A stretch of DNA of 13,447 nt from Terana coerulea. Taxonomy: Eukaryota > Basidiomycota > Agaricomycetes > Polyporales > Phanerochaetaceae. Below are positions 1-7,301 of this stretch, in pieces (the first letter of the stretch is position 1; each line of letters starts with the position of its first letter). The stretch is taken from the NCBI GenBank assembly GCA_024811115.1, contig JAKOGH010000821.1:1-13447 (forward strand), written 5' to 3'. Under the pieces are notes generated by a model. The model made no database searches. It worked only from the letters and a program-made list of their open reading frames with translations, and was not told where the DNA came from. Both the position numbers and the translations under genes were made by a program.

Positions 1-30
1 ATACTCAAGATTTCAAATAACAGCTTAATT

Positions 31-150
31 CTAAGAGGCGTAAGTCAGCTTCGCAAGATTACCAGTAGCAAGATTCCGTGCGTGCTGGTTTCAAAGAGGC
101 CAGCACCAGGACGAACATCACGACAATGTTCGCCCTCCCTCGGGGCATAC
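31..150 (-). other. Intron-like structured segment of element D (120 nt, internally shortened)
   Basis: Read on the minus strand, the donor is AAGCAG|GTATGC at 150, the branch-like CTGAC/CTTAC lies near the end, and the acceptor is CTCTTAG at 31. It contains a 10-bp hairpin (arms GGGCGAACAT and ATGTTCGTCC, one G-T pair) just before the conserved CCTGG. A second hairpin follows (GTGCTGG/CCAGCAC). Compared with the 162-165 nt copies in A, B and C it lacks about 44 nt, corresponding to the third hairpin. Splicing is inferred. Confidence 0.45.
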
Positions 151-560
151 CTGCTTGGTGAGCTCTTCTGCTCTCTTGCGGAGTCACCGGGCCCAACGGC
201 GACGACGTCGGAAGAGAAACACACAAACCTTGGCACCCCTTCCACCCCCGAGCCTCCTACTCGAGAAGATTCTTCGCCTCTTCCTATGGCACCGCTGGCG
301 CCCTGCGCGGCATCGTCTGTCGGGGTCTCTACACAGGGGCCGCTGAGGGCGTTTTTACTCGAGGGGGCTGAGTGCGTGCGATGGTCAAGCGAACTACCAC
401 TACAGGAAGGGATGTGGAATAGGAATAGGGAGGAAGCCGCGGACCAGTAGAGGGGGAGACCAGGCGAGGGAGCCAGTTAGATGAGGGCCAGTGGCAGTAG
501 TTGATTAGTAGTGCCGACTTGAAGTCAGCGCCGGCAAAGTGCAGTACTTACTATAACGCT
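31..560 (-). ncRNA. Element D: minus-strand copy of the structured-intron element, left end of window
   Basis: This is a diverged copy of elements A, B and C, read on the minus strand. The best match is to element A around the 5' splice site. Minus-strand positions about 190-150 carry the same CCGCAAGAGAG...AAGAGCTC run as A 1144-1167, followed at the same place by a donor (GTATGC at 150). Downstream lies a shortened structured intron, described separately. Its promoter would be the palindrome at 621-657, shared head-to-head with element A. A minus-strand TTATAG lies at 556-551, about 85 bp from the palindrome centre. The frame matching A's open exon contains a stop, so D does not encode a similar peptide intact. 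The right boundary is approximate. Function is unknown; the transcript is inferred from homology and signals only. Confidence 0.45.
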
Positions 561-620
561 GAGGCTGACAGTTACTGACCAATGTCACAGTGAAGTGCGA
601 GTGTGCCACGCGAGCGGCGA

Positions 621-684
621 GCGTGACTTCGTTTATTCAGAATAAACAAGGTCACGCCCATTGTCAGCCACCGACCGTATAAAT
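621..684. promoter_or_regulatory. Palindromic promoter of elements D and A
   Basis: A 17-bp inverted repeat occupies 621-637 and 641-657 around the 3-nt centre CAG, with two mismatched pairs. Its core, GTTTATT-CAG-AATAAAC, is perfect. The TATA box TATAAAT is at 678-684, 39 bp from the palindrome centre, and is followed by a C/T-rich stretch typical of fungal transcription starts. The same core with similar TATA spacing recurs at 3292 and 8050. The likely role is a dimer-binding operator or divergent promoter; the binding factor is unknown. Confidence 0.6.
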
Positions 685-897
685 GCCAGCCCCTCCTCAC
701 TCTATCTTCCTCACCACTCACCCACTCGACTGCTTCTCTCCACCCCCGTCCATACCACCACCGTCCAGATCGCTGGAGGCTGTCTGTGGGACACTGAGCA
801 GCAAGACTCGCAGGTGAAGACCATCGACACCCGCTTCCGAAGCGGCAGTCAGTCGCCCTTCATACAGTGATACGCGTAGGCTGGCGTATGTGTCGGT

Positions 898-942
898 GCC
901 TGCCTGAGAGGAGTGGCACCTCACCCCTTCTCTCAGGCAGGC
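898..942 (+). repeat. 13-bp perfect inverted repeat (hairpin) in exon 1 of element A
   Basis: The arms GCCTGCCTGAGAG (898-910) and CTCTCAGGCAGGC (930-942) are perfectly complementary around a 19-nt loop. The hairpin lies within the presumed first exon of element A. No run of T follows it, so it is not a terminator-type site. Its role is unknown. Confidence 0.7.
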
Positions 943-1174
943 TGACCCGCAAGGAGCAAGGTGCGCGGTCAGGGTGTACGCTCTGATTCCTCTGTTCACA
1001 GCCGACAGTCAACGCTACAGCCACGACCAGTGCCGGATGGCCACCATAGAAGATCAGAAGACAAGAAGACTTACGATTCCGCCTCAACCGCGATGTACAA
1101 GACGATGGGCAAAACTCAGCATGCGATCCTGGCACTGGTGGTTCCGCAAGAGAGCGCAAGAGCTCGGCAATTAG

Positions 1175-1338
1175 GTAAGTCCCGAGGAGGGCGGGCGTCG
1201 AGGCGACGTCAGTCCTGGTGCGGCCTCTTCGCGGCCCTCGGGACAAGTAGCTCCCGTAGTCTTCCCGCCGACCGGGAGCGAAACCAACCAGCACCTAAAT
1301 CTCATTCTTTCGTTGGTCCACTGCTAACGCCCGTGTAG
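1175..1338 (+). other. Intron-like structured segment of element A (164 nt)
   Basis: The donor GTAAGT is at 1175, the branch site GCTAAC at 1323-1328, and the acceptor GTGTAG ends at 1338 (alternative CTTCAG ending at 1347). Four paired regions are visible. GTCCCGAGG (1179-1187) pairs with CCTCGGGAC (1236-1244). GGCGTCG (1194-1200) pairs with CGACGTC (1204-1210). GGCC (1222-1225) pairs with GGCC (1233-1236) around loop TCTTCGC. GCTCCCG (1250-1256) pairs with CGGGAGC (1273-1279). An outer GGTGC/GCACC pairing may close the fold. The first and third stems overlap by one base at 1236, so they may not both form in full. The layout matches B, C and, in part, D. Confidence 0.55.
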
Positions 1339-1350
1339 TGCCTTCAGCTC

Positions 1351-1970
1351 CTGGCGAAGTACCGCAGGTGCGCTTCACTTGGTTTCTTCTCAATCTCTTG
1401 CTGGCTTGCATCACCAGCCTCCGCTTTGCGATGTCACATCCATGACTCTTGAGTTTCTCGCTGTATGCACAACATCCCACAAGTCGCGCTGGACGTGATC
1501 GAGTTCGCAGGTTGCCTTTGTATCGTAGTCGGCCAGGTTACTGTACATGTTTGACGTGCTATCCGTTACATTAAATATCCCCAGTCTCGGACATTAATGA
1601 ATGGTGAATGCTACAGCGCAGTGTATGACGTGAGCCGATTTAGTGACACTGAGCGCAGAAAGGACACGCACCTCAGCTTGCGCTATGAGGGGAGACGACA
1701 GTCACCGGTGAACCTTTCCGTCTCCGCATATGCCCAGACGAGCTTCCTCGCGCGTTGATCCGTCGTCGCATGCATATATTCTGCTTCCGCTGTTGTGGGT
1801 CCACGTATGCCTCTGACGGTGCCGGTTTTTCTAGGTCCGATATCGCCGATGATACATATGAGGATAGAAGCACTGTAAGTGTGTACGGAAGGTAAGCTCA
1901 GTAAAACAGAGACGATCCAATACATGCATGCAATATGCTGTAGTAAGAGAAGGCCGAATAGAAAGGAACG
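1351..1970. other. Intergenic, no gene recognised
   Basis: This is the space between the convergent ends of element A and BTB gene 1. All frames are short and none resembles a known protein. I found no repeat, RNA gene or splice-signal cluster here. Confidence 0.5.
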
Positions 1971-3178
1971 TTATGTAGGATAGGATGAGACTGTATTCTT
2001 CTCTCCACTCAAGCAAATCACGCCGCGGTGAGTCTTAGGCTAGACATACGCATAAGTACAGTGGGTGTCGTGCAAAGCGGCAGGCGCACATACCTTGCGA
2101 TAGAACCTGATGTAGTCATCAAACTCGGATTGTTCCTCCTCCAGATATGTCCAGTCTAGCTCAACCTATCGACGTGATGTTAGTCACACGGTGAGAGCAT
2201 GAAAGCGAATCACGCACGGCTTTGACAGCCCTGTCGACTGTCTCGCAGACGGCGACATGCAACGTCAGTAGGTCCGCGCAGACGTCATCGGCACACGCAG
2301 CGCAGTGCGCCCTCACCTGCGCCTCCGTCGTCACGCTCTCGAAGACGTCCGGCCCGGCGATCGTTTGTCCAGTCGGACGTGCCCTCAGCCTGTTGCACAG
2401 CGCTCTTGCGTACCCCTCGAACCACCGCGGCGCCTTCAAGTTCAGGTCGCTCCCGTGTAGCTTGATGGTCACCGAGCCCGGTTCACGTTGTGAGTAGTTC
2501 GCCGCGCAGCGAGCCAGTGCAGAAAGCGCGCCGCACGAGCGAGAGAGAGTCACGATTGCGTGCGCACAATTTTCCTTGCGCTCAGGGTGGATGCCGAGGA
2601 TGCGGCTGGCGGCCGACGAGGGCGCCGTCCGATGGGCAAGGATACCAGAGATCTCAGCAACCTCCATCTTCGGACCGCCGATCTTAGTGTAATTCAGGGT
2701 GTAGTTCGATTATGTGGTTGGATGAAAATGCGTCAGCAAGAGTGCTGCAAAAAACGAGGCGAGCGATATCCTGCAATCCGGCGCGGACGGCGATGACAAA
2801 TATAAGATAGGGGCACGGGAATGCGAGCTTGACGACCTGTAGCGCAACGCAGGAGAGCACATGAGGCATGCTAAGATCTGAGAGAGTGCGGCAGAGCTGT
2901 ATGGCATGTGGAAGGTCGTCTAGGACGGTATTTGGCACATGCGGGTGAACAGAGGCAAGGATGCCGCCTAAGATGGTTGAATGGACAGGTGGCGCTTGGA
3001 GGACTTGAAATCTGGACTTGGTGGAGGAGAGCCTGGTCGGGCTGCGAATCAAACGCCACAACGCTCGCCCGAGCTGTCCGCACCGTGCCACCACTTGGTC
3101 ACCCTTTGAACGATGGTGAGCATAAGCGCGTGCGGAATATAAGGCACGGACGCCATACCTTGGTGTATGCGCAAACAT
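1971..3178 (-). pseudogene. BTB/POZ-like gene 1, one frameshift
   Basis: This is a member of the expanded Agaricomycete BTB-like protein family; such proteins are presumed to be protein-interaction or ubiquitin-ligase adaptors, and the exact role is unknown. The first in-frame ATG is at 3178. The BTB-like core follows (GVRALYSAR, then HPHVPNTVLDDLPHA and LSDLSMPHVLS), colinear with the same region of gene 3 (MHPNAMDPVFPDLQ, MADLGMRRL). The frame stops at 2684-2686 just after ELHPELH. It resumes one base out as YTKIGGPKMEVAEI, consistent with a single extra base near 2690-2700. The C-terminal part has PRWFEGY and HCAACADDV, matching PWWLEGY and HCEACARNV of gene 3. Two phase-0 introns sit at the same places as in gene 3: 2217-2166 (52 nt, GTGCGT...GACTAAC...TAG) and 2093-2040 (54 nt, GTATGT...TAG). 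They are separated by a 24-codon exon, and the stop is TAA at 1973-1971. It diverges from element B across the palindrome at 3292. One base separates it from an intact gene, so sequencing error is possible. Confidence 0.7.
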
Positions 3179-3291
3179 TCGCAGCCCGGCGTTGATGAGA
3201 GGAGGTTGGAGGATGCAGCCGGCGTATGCCGAGGTCGGCCGATTGAAGCGCCGAGGCCGAACGGCTTTGATCGAGCCTAGGGCGATGATCT

Positions 3292-3356
3292 TGTTTATTG
3301 TGAATAAACATACCGCGGCTGACAGTCTCGTGACTGCCCGCCACACACTGTATAAA
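3292..3356. promoter_or_regulatory. Palindromic promoter between BTB gene 1 and element B
   Basis: A perfect 8-bp inverted repeat, TGTTTATT (3292-3299) and AATAAACA (3303-3310), flanks the centre GTG. TATAAA lies at 3351-3356, 50 bp from the centre, on the plus strand. The ATG of BTB gene 1 is about 115 bp away on the other side, so one palindrome could serve both units. No clear minus-strand TATA box is seen. Confidence 0.6.
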
Positions 3357-3434
3357 GCAGAGCCCTGTTCTGCTGTTGAAGAGCCAGAGTGCACCTCTCA
3401 CCGCCGCGATACCCCCCTTCCTCCCTTCTCTCTC

Positions 3435-3905
3435 GGGGTTCGCCCTGCGTCGGGGTTCGCCTCGACGTCTGCTGTATGTTGTTCCTTTTCTCTCAGGGTT
3501 CGCCCTTCATCGAGGCCGGCGGTGGTGGTCTGGGGTTCGCCCTGCGTCAGGGTTCGCCTTGACGTCCATCATTCGCCAGTTGTTTCTTCTCAGGGTTTGC
3601 CCTTCGTCAACGGTGGTGTCGGCGGCTTGGGGGTTCGCCCTGCGTCGGGGTTCGCCTCGGCGTCCGCTATACGCCACTGACTCTGTTCTAGGGTTCGCCC
3701 TTTATCGGGGTAGGCGTTGGTGGTTTAGGGGTTCGCCCTGCGTTGGGGTTCGCCCTGGCGTCCGCTGTATGCCACTTCCTCTCTCAGGGCTCGCCCTTCG
3801 TTCAGGCTGGCGGTGGTGTTCTGGGGTTCGCCCTGCGTCAAGGTTCGCCTTGTCGTCCATCGCTGTCCAGTATTTTTCTCTCAGGTTTCGCCCTCGGCGT
3901 CCTGC
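3435..3905 (+). repeat. Minisatellite of element B, about five units of 95-98 bp
   Basis: Units begin with GGGGTTCGCCCTGCGT at 3435, 3532, 3630, 3728 and 3823, giving periods of 97, 98, 98 and 95; the last unit is degenerate. Each unit also contains a second GGTTCGCC copy and, after a T-rich stretch, CAGGGTTCGCCCTT. The recurring GGG-TTCG-CCC can form a short hairpin with a TTCG loop, about three per unit. The array is unrelated in sequence to that of element C. Confidence 0.85.
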
Positions 3906-3973
3906 TTTCTTGTCAAGGTTCCAGTGTGTGTCACTGCGGGGGACGCCCCGTGTGTGGTCGTAGCCCGGTCTCT

Positions 3974-4138
3974 GTAGATACTCCGCCTGTTGTCCTCGCT
4001 CCAATGTATTCTCGGCGGAGGGCAGCCACTTGTCGCTGCCCTGGTACGACCTCTTCGCGGTCGCCGGGACGAGTACTCTTCGGGTCCGACCCCGAGGACG
4101 AAACTAACTCGTGCCAAAGCTCCAGTGTACTTCCATAG
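3974..4138 (+). other. Intron-like structured segment of element B (165 nt)
   Basis: The donor GTAGAT is at 3974, the branch site CTAAC at 4104-4108, and the acceptor CCATAG ends at 4138 (CCAG about 15 nt earlier is an alternative). Visible stems are CTCCGCC/GGCGGAG (3981-3987, 4014-4020) and GGGCAGC/GCTGCCC (4020-4026, 4035-4041). An outer 8-bp stem joins TGGTACGA (4042-4049) and TCGTGCCA (4109-4116), with one G-U pair. Inside it are GACC/GGTC around TCTTCGC (4048-4062) and TCGGG/CCCGA (4080-4084, 4091-4095). Bases 4094-4121 are identical to element C over 28 nt. Confidence 0.55.
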
Positions 4139-4294
4139 CTTGCAATGCAAAAATAGATTTTGCTCATATTCGCCAGCTCCTTTCCACAATTCTCGTGAGC
4201 CGTGTCCTTCTCAAACGACCGTGAGGTTGTATTACCTTGGTTCTCTCTCGCGTTCCAACATTATGATTCCTGGCCAGGGGCCAAACACAGTCAT

Positions 4295-4700
4295 TGGAAG
4301 TCGAGGCAATGCTAAGGCCAGCCAGTTCAACTGACTCATCCTGCAGCCCATCGCACGAGAGCTTCGTGAAGAGGCAAGTATTGGCGTCGGCCAGTCTGCG
4401 TCTTTATCATTGCGCTCTCGGTTCCCTGACCAGTGGAGAGTTGCTGTCAGAAAGAAAAAGTCAGTCCCCTCAGCGTGAAAATAGCAACAAGCGGCAGGCG
4501 TACGTTATATCCGCAGACCGATTAGCAGCTAAGTACACCTCTCTTGGATGGTTGTATTGTGAGCTGACCAAGTACCTGCCGGCGCGGGAGGCTGCTCTTC
4601 TTCGACTGAGCGACAGAGTCAGGAATCGTGCAATATGCGCATCTTACGTCCGTGGGATAGCATACGTTGAGGCACGCCACGGTATAACCTGAAAAGAATT
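4295..4700 (-). pseudogene. BTB-like relic 2, heavily decayed
   Basis: On the minus strand, short blocks in different frames resemble the family in the right order. ACLNVCYPTD (about 4685-4655) resembles the usual LLRLCYP-type motif. HPREVYLAANRSAD (about 4545-4505) resembles the D-REV-LAA-KYDM-type helix. EALVRWAAG (about 4360-4335) matches EALLRWTAS of relic 3. Stops and frame changes separate the blocks and no intact start is seen. The nucleotide sequence aligns with relic 3 read in reverse, starting in the 3' flanks of elements B and C and continuing to about 4550. It is convergent with and partly overlaps the end of element B. The call rests mainly on colinearity with relic 3. Confidence 0.4.
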
Positions 4701-4744
4701 TCAATTCTGCTGAGAAATAGTAACTGGCTGTGTGAAGACGCACC

Positions 4745-5740
4745 TTCGAGTACGCACACGTGCATATACTTCAATCATCTGCACATATATCCGATGGAGC
4801 AATATTCGGAACAATTCGCGGATGCGAGGTACGCTCGCCCGCCGCGGCAGTCACGGTCCCTGCTCAGAAGGAGAAAAATCAGCCTCCGACTGTTGCGACA
4901 CACCACTGAAAACATGCTTTATACTCACGACATGCCTTTTGCTCCCGAGTGCTCTTATATTGTGATGACGATGAAAGAGAGAAGTACTGGGACCTCCGAG
5001 TCGTCAGACGCGAGGCGGGAGAGATAATTACGGTCGAGAGCAAGTCGTGAAGGATGGGCGCCAATGCCATCCGGCCCTTGTTCCCTTCCTCCATGTCCAG
5101 TTCCTGAATCGCTGCCAGTGGCTCCGGACTGTCTCTCAAGCACGCTACCACTTGCGTCGTGAACTATACGACATTCCTCGGGCACCACTCAAGTCGTGAT
5201 TAATAGCAACGTCGACTGGCAGTCTACCTCTGGCGACCTCGCGCGGACGGCTGTGCCTAGGCTCTGAGATGACCGCAGCAAGAAAGGGCTGCTGTGCGCG
5301 ATTTGAGATGGAGACATGGCCGTATGGGAGTTTTTTAGTGTTTGTATCTGGTTTAAGCTGAGGACAGTCGCAAGAATTTGGGCCTCAGGTGCGCCAGCTG
5401 CACTCATGCATGCTTATACGTCGATGCTCATGACGCCATTGCTGTGGAATAGCAATGTGTACAGTTCAAAACTTGGCCGAGGCAGCGGTGAGTTGGGTTC
5501 AGTCTCCGTTGCTCCCCGACGACGTTACCTATCGCGGACGGTCCTGACTCTGTACACGGCGACCACAACATAGCCCTCCGCAACCCAACGGTAGTAATTG
5601 TACGGCAAATCACGGTGAGTAATACTTTCTGTCTAAAGCTTCGAGCGATGTGGATTATGGAGACGTGCCACCGTCACAGCATCATGCGTTTGCCAAGGAT
5701 AATGGGAGGAATCATCGATCGGTGATAGCTGGCGCGTCGG
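4745..5740. other. Degenerate centre of the inverted duplication, no gene recognised
   Basis: Only short frames are present and none looks like a known protein. A minus-strand TATA-like AATATAAGAG lies near 4961-4952 and could be the remains of a promoter for relic 2. Otherwise nothing is supported here. Confidence 0.45.
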
Positions 5741-5813
5741 GTAAGCTCTCAGCTTCGTGTCTGCTCTAACGACTCGGATTCCCATCCGGTCGCTAACTTT
5801 GTGCCGTCTGTAG
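5741..5813 (+). other. Intron-like interval (73 nt) without a recognised gene
   Basis: The donor GTAAGC is at 5741, the branch-like GCTAAC at about 5791-5796, and the acceptor CTGTAG ends at 5813, a very good fungal intron pattern. The upstream frame is open for about 35 codons (including GDVPPSQHHAF); the downstream frame closes within about a dozen codons. It may be a remnant of an unidentified gene. Confidence 0.3.
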
Positions 5814-6244
5814 ATCTACATCGCAAGTTTATTCCCTGGTAACGTTGATCACACGTAGAACACCGTCAGCCCAATACCGCACATCGAGAACAAATCCTGA
5901 TCACAGATCGACATGCTAAGTCTGGAGACCTGAGGTCCCGCCCCTTGCCGACGCCGAGCTTCTCGTCCTCGTCGCCGTGCAGCGCGCGCCGCCGCTGCGC
6001 CGCGAACTGCCAGTGATCGGAACTGTAAACCCCGGGTTTTCCGCCCAGCGAACAGTTCGACGCTCAAGCGCTTTCGGACACGAACATACCCGCAATCCCC
6101 ACCTTTCAACTCTGCCTCTCCTAAGGTCGCTTTTTGTCAACGTACCCCCCTCCCCCTCACGTTATCGACTGACCTGATTTCCCCTCCCCGTACTCTTCAC
6201 ACCTATTCCAGCTTTTGTGCACCAAAACTCTGCATCTTGGCGTC

Positions 6245-6945
6245 ATGCCTGAACGCATGAAGTATCTGCGCTGCGCATTGTCGTCCTCTGCCGCGTCTCG
6301 AGAGCTCGCACTCCCCTCAGATCCTGTGCATGACCATCCCTCAGCCGAACGACCACGCGTTGCCAACCGCCCGAAGACCCTTTTCCGTGACGCCCCCGAC
6401 TTTGCCTATGAGCAAGCCTGTACCGGAGTCGTTTGGTTCCAACAGAGGCGAAACTACCTTTTGGGGTTTCGACCATGCGAATTTCTGTGTTCATGGCCAA
6501 CTCGCCTCCCTATCCTCCCACGTTTCGAATCGCCTCCTTTAAGACCAAACTCAATCGCCCACGCCCTTAAGACCCTCCACCATTCCATCTATCGCTCCGG
6601 GCTTGCCGGCGTTTTTCGCTTTGTCGTTGGCATCTGCATGCACTCCGATGTGCTGTCCCCACCCTGTTGTACATAAATCCACAGACCAAAAACCCAGTGT
6701 TTGCCGACGCCCAATACCCCACGGAGGTTCTGCAGAAATAGGCTGCTCTATAGAGGACCGCCACTTGTTGCCATATTGTCGGGCTAAGAGTACTGATCCT
6801 TCTCACACAGCAAGTTGTTCAGTGACCTAAGAGCACGGCAATGGAGACTCAGACTGGCCGACACTATACTGGCCTCTTTACATTCGCGAAGCTCTCCTGC
6901 GGTGGACTGCCAGTCGGACGACCTGGCATGGCCTAGCATTGCCTG
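6245..6945 (+). pseudogene. BTB-like relic 3, stops and frameshifts
   Basis: This is a decayed paralogue of BTB gene 3. The ATG at 6245 is followed by SSSAASRELALPS, matching SSSTASQLAVPPPS of gene 3. One frame over, KPVPESFGSNRG leads into FDHANFCVHGQL, matching KPAPEPFGISNG and DNTDFYVRHHV. After a TAA near 6540 the same frame gives GLPAFFALSLASACTP (GIPTHILRLILLFMHP in gene 3). NPVFADAQYPTEVLQK, stop, AAL, stop, RTATCC then matches DPVFPDLQCATHVLCH, MADLGMRRL. WHGLA near 6925 may correspond to WKGLA. The C-terminal Cys region and introns are not recognisable. It is convergent with element C, whose 3' flank overlaps it. It is certainly non-functional as a full protein. Confidence 0.65.
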
Positions 6946-7100
6946 AGCTTACAATTACTGTCTTCGGCTCGCGGCGGACTGTGAGATTGAAACACGAGAG
7001 AAAAGACAGGTAAATACGACCCAAGGCCCATATGAGACGAACACGGCGGACAGTGTGTGGAAAGGAGCTGGCGAATACAATCAAATACTATTGTTGCAAA

Positions 7101-7262
7101 CTATAGAAGGACATCGAAGCTTTGGCACGAGTTAGTTTCGTCCTCGAGGGTCGTCCTCGAGAAGTACTTGTCTCAATGACCGCGTAGAGGTCCGTGCCAG
7201 GACGACCACAGACGGCCGTCCCCCATTGAGAATACATTTGCAACAGTCGACATGCAAGCTAC
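7101..7262 (-). other. Intron-like structured segment of element C (162 nt)
   Basis: Minus strand: the donor GGTTAG|GTAGCT starts at 7262, the branch site CTAAC lies within the block shared with B, and the acceptor TTCTATAG ends at 7101. Stems are GGACGGCC/GGTCGTCC (8 bp, one G-U) just before CCTGG, and an outer TGGCACG/CGTGCCA (plus-strand 7193-7199 and 7123-7129). Inside are GACC/GGTC around TCTACGC, and CTCGAGG/CCTCGAG (plus-strand 7143-7149 and 7155-7161). The stem arms differ from A and B at paired positions. Confidence 0.55.
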
Positions 7263-7301
7263 CTAACCACAGCCGCCACGAAACGATGAGGGAGGGTATA
7301 T

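Larger units (their letters stand above)
678..1350 (+). ncRNA. Element A: TATA-driven unit with small open exon and structured intron
   Basis: The unit runs from the TATA box at 678 through a C/T-rich leader and a long hairpin (898-942) to a good donor, TTAG|GTAAGT, at 1175. It lacks the minisatellite present in B and C. A 45-codon open frame starts at ATG 1037 in good context (GGATGG). It ends at a TAG (1172-1174) lying exactly on the exon side of the donor. Its end, WFRKRAQELGN, resembles the frame LRKRAEELTKQ of element D, so a small basic, perhaps coiled-coil peptide may once have been encoded. The frame is broken in D and not seen in B or C, so I call the unit a probable non-coding or decayed gene. 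It is convergent with BTB gene 1, and its 3' end is uncertain. Confidence 0.45.
3351..4300 (+). ncRNA. Element B: TATA-driven unit with 97-bp minisatellite exon and structured intron
   Basis: The unit starts at the TATA box (3351) and passes through a C/T-rich leader with no early ATG. It then runs through five 95-98 bp tandem units (3435 to about 3905) and a donor at 3974 into a structured intron ending at 4138. The downstream sequence (from 4139, including TATTCGCCAGCTCCTTTCCACA split over two runs) aligns with element C, and this match continues beyond 4300 into BTB relic 2. Long frames cross the repeats, but they arise because the unit lacks stops; the repeat spacing is not a multiple of three. 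I read it as a non-coding or decayed transcript convergent with relic 2. No protein family is recognised and the 3' end is uncertain. Confidence 0.5.

Noticed and set aside
82..450. 122-codon plus-strand frame at the left end
   Set aside because: It starts without ATG and is antisense to element D; its likeness to a minus-strand frame in element A comes from the shared inverted non-coding sequence.
3192..3963. Plus-strand frames of 162 and 195 codons over the element B repeats
   Set aside because: Overlapping frames produced by the stop-free GGTTCGCC minisatellite. One begins upstream of the TATA box, and neither resembles a protein.
4042..4121. tRNA-derived SINE or tRNA-like cloverleaf in the structured segment
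   Set aside because: One stem-loop (TCGGG-TCCGAC-CCCGA) resembles a T-arm, but the loop is 6 nt, no A box or anticodon arm fits, and copies A and C do not keep the B-box bases.
4294..4692. 132-codon plus-strand frame
   Set aside because: It lacks an ATG at its start and lies antisense to BTB relic 2, whose minus-strand motifs explain the sequence better.
5849..6140. Minus-strand Arg/Ala-rich frames
   Set aside because: Compositional product of a GC-rich stretch; no start context, domain or intron support.
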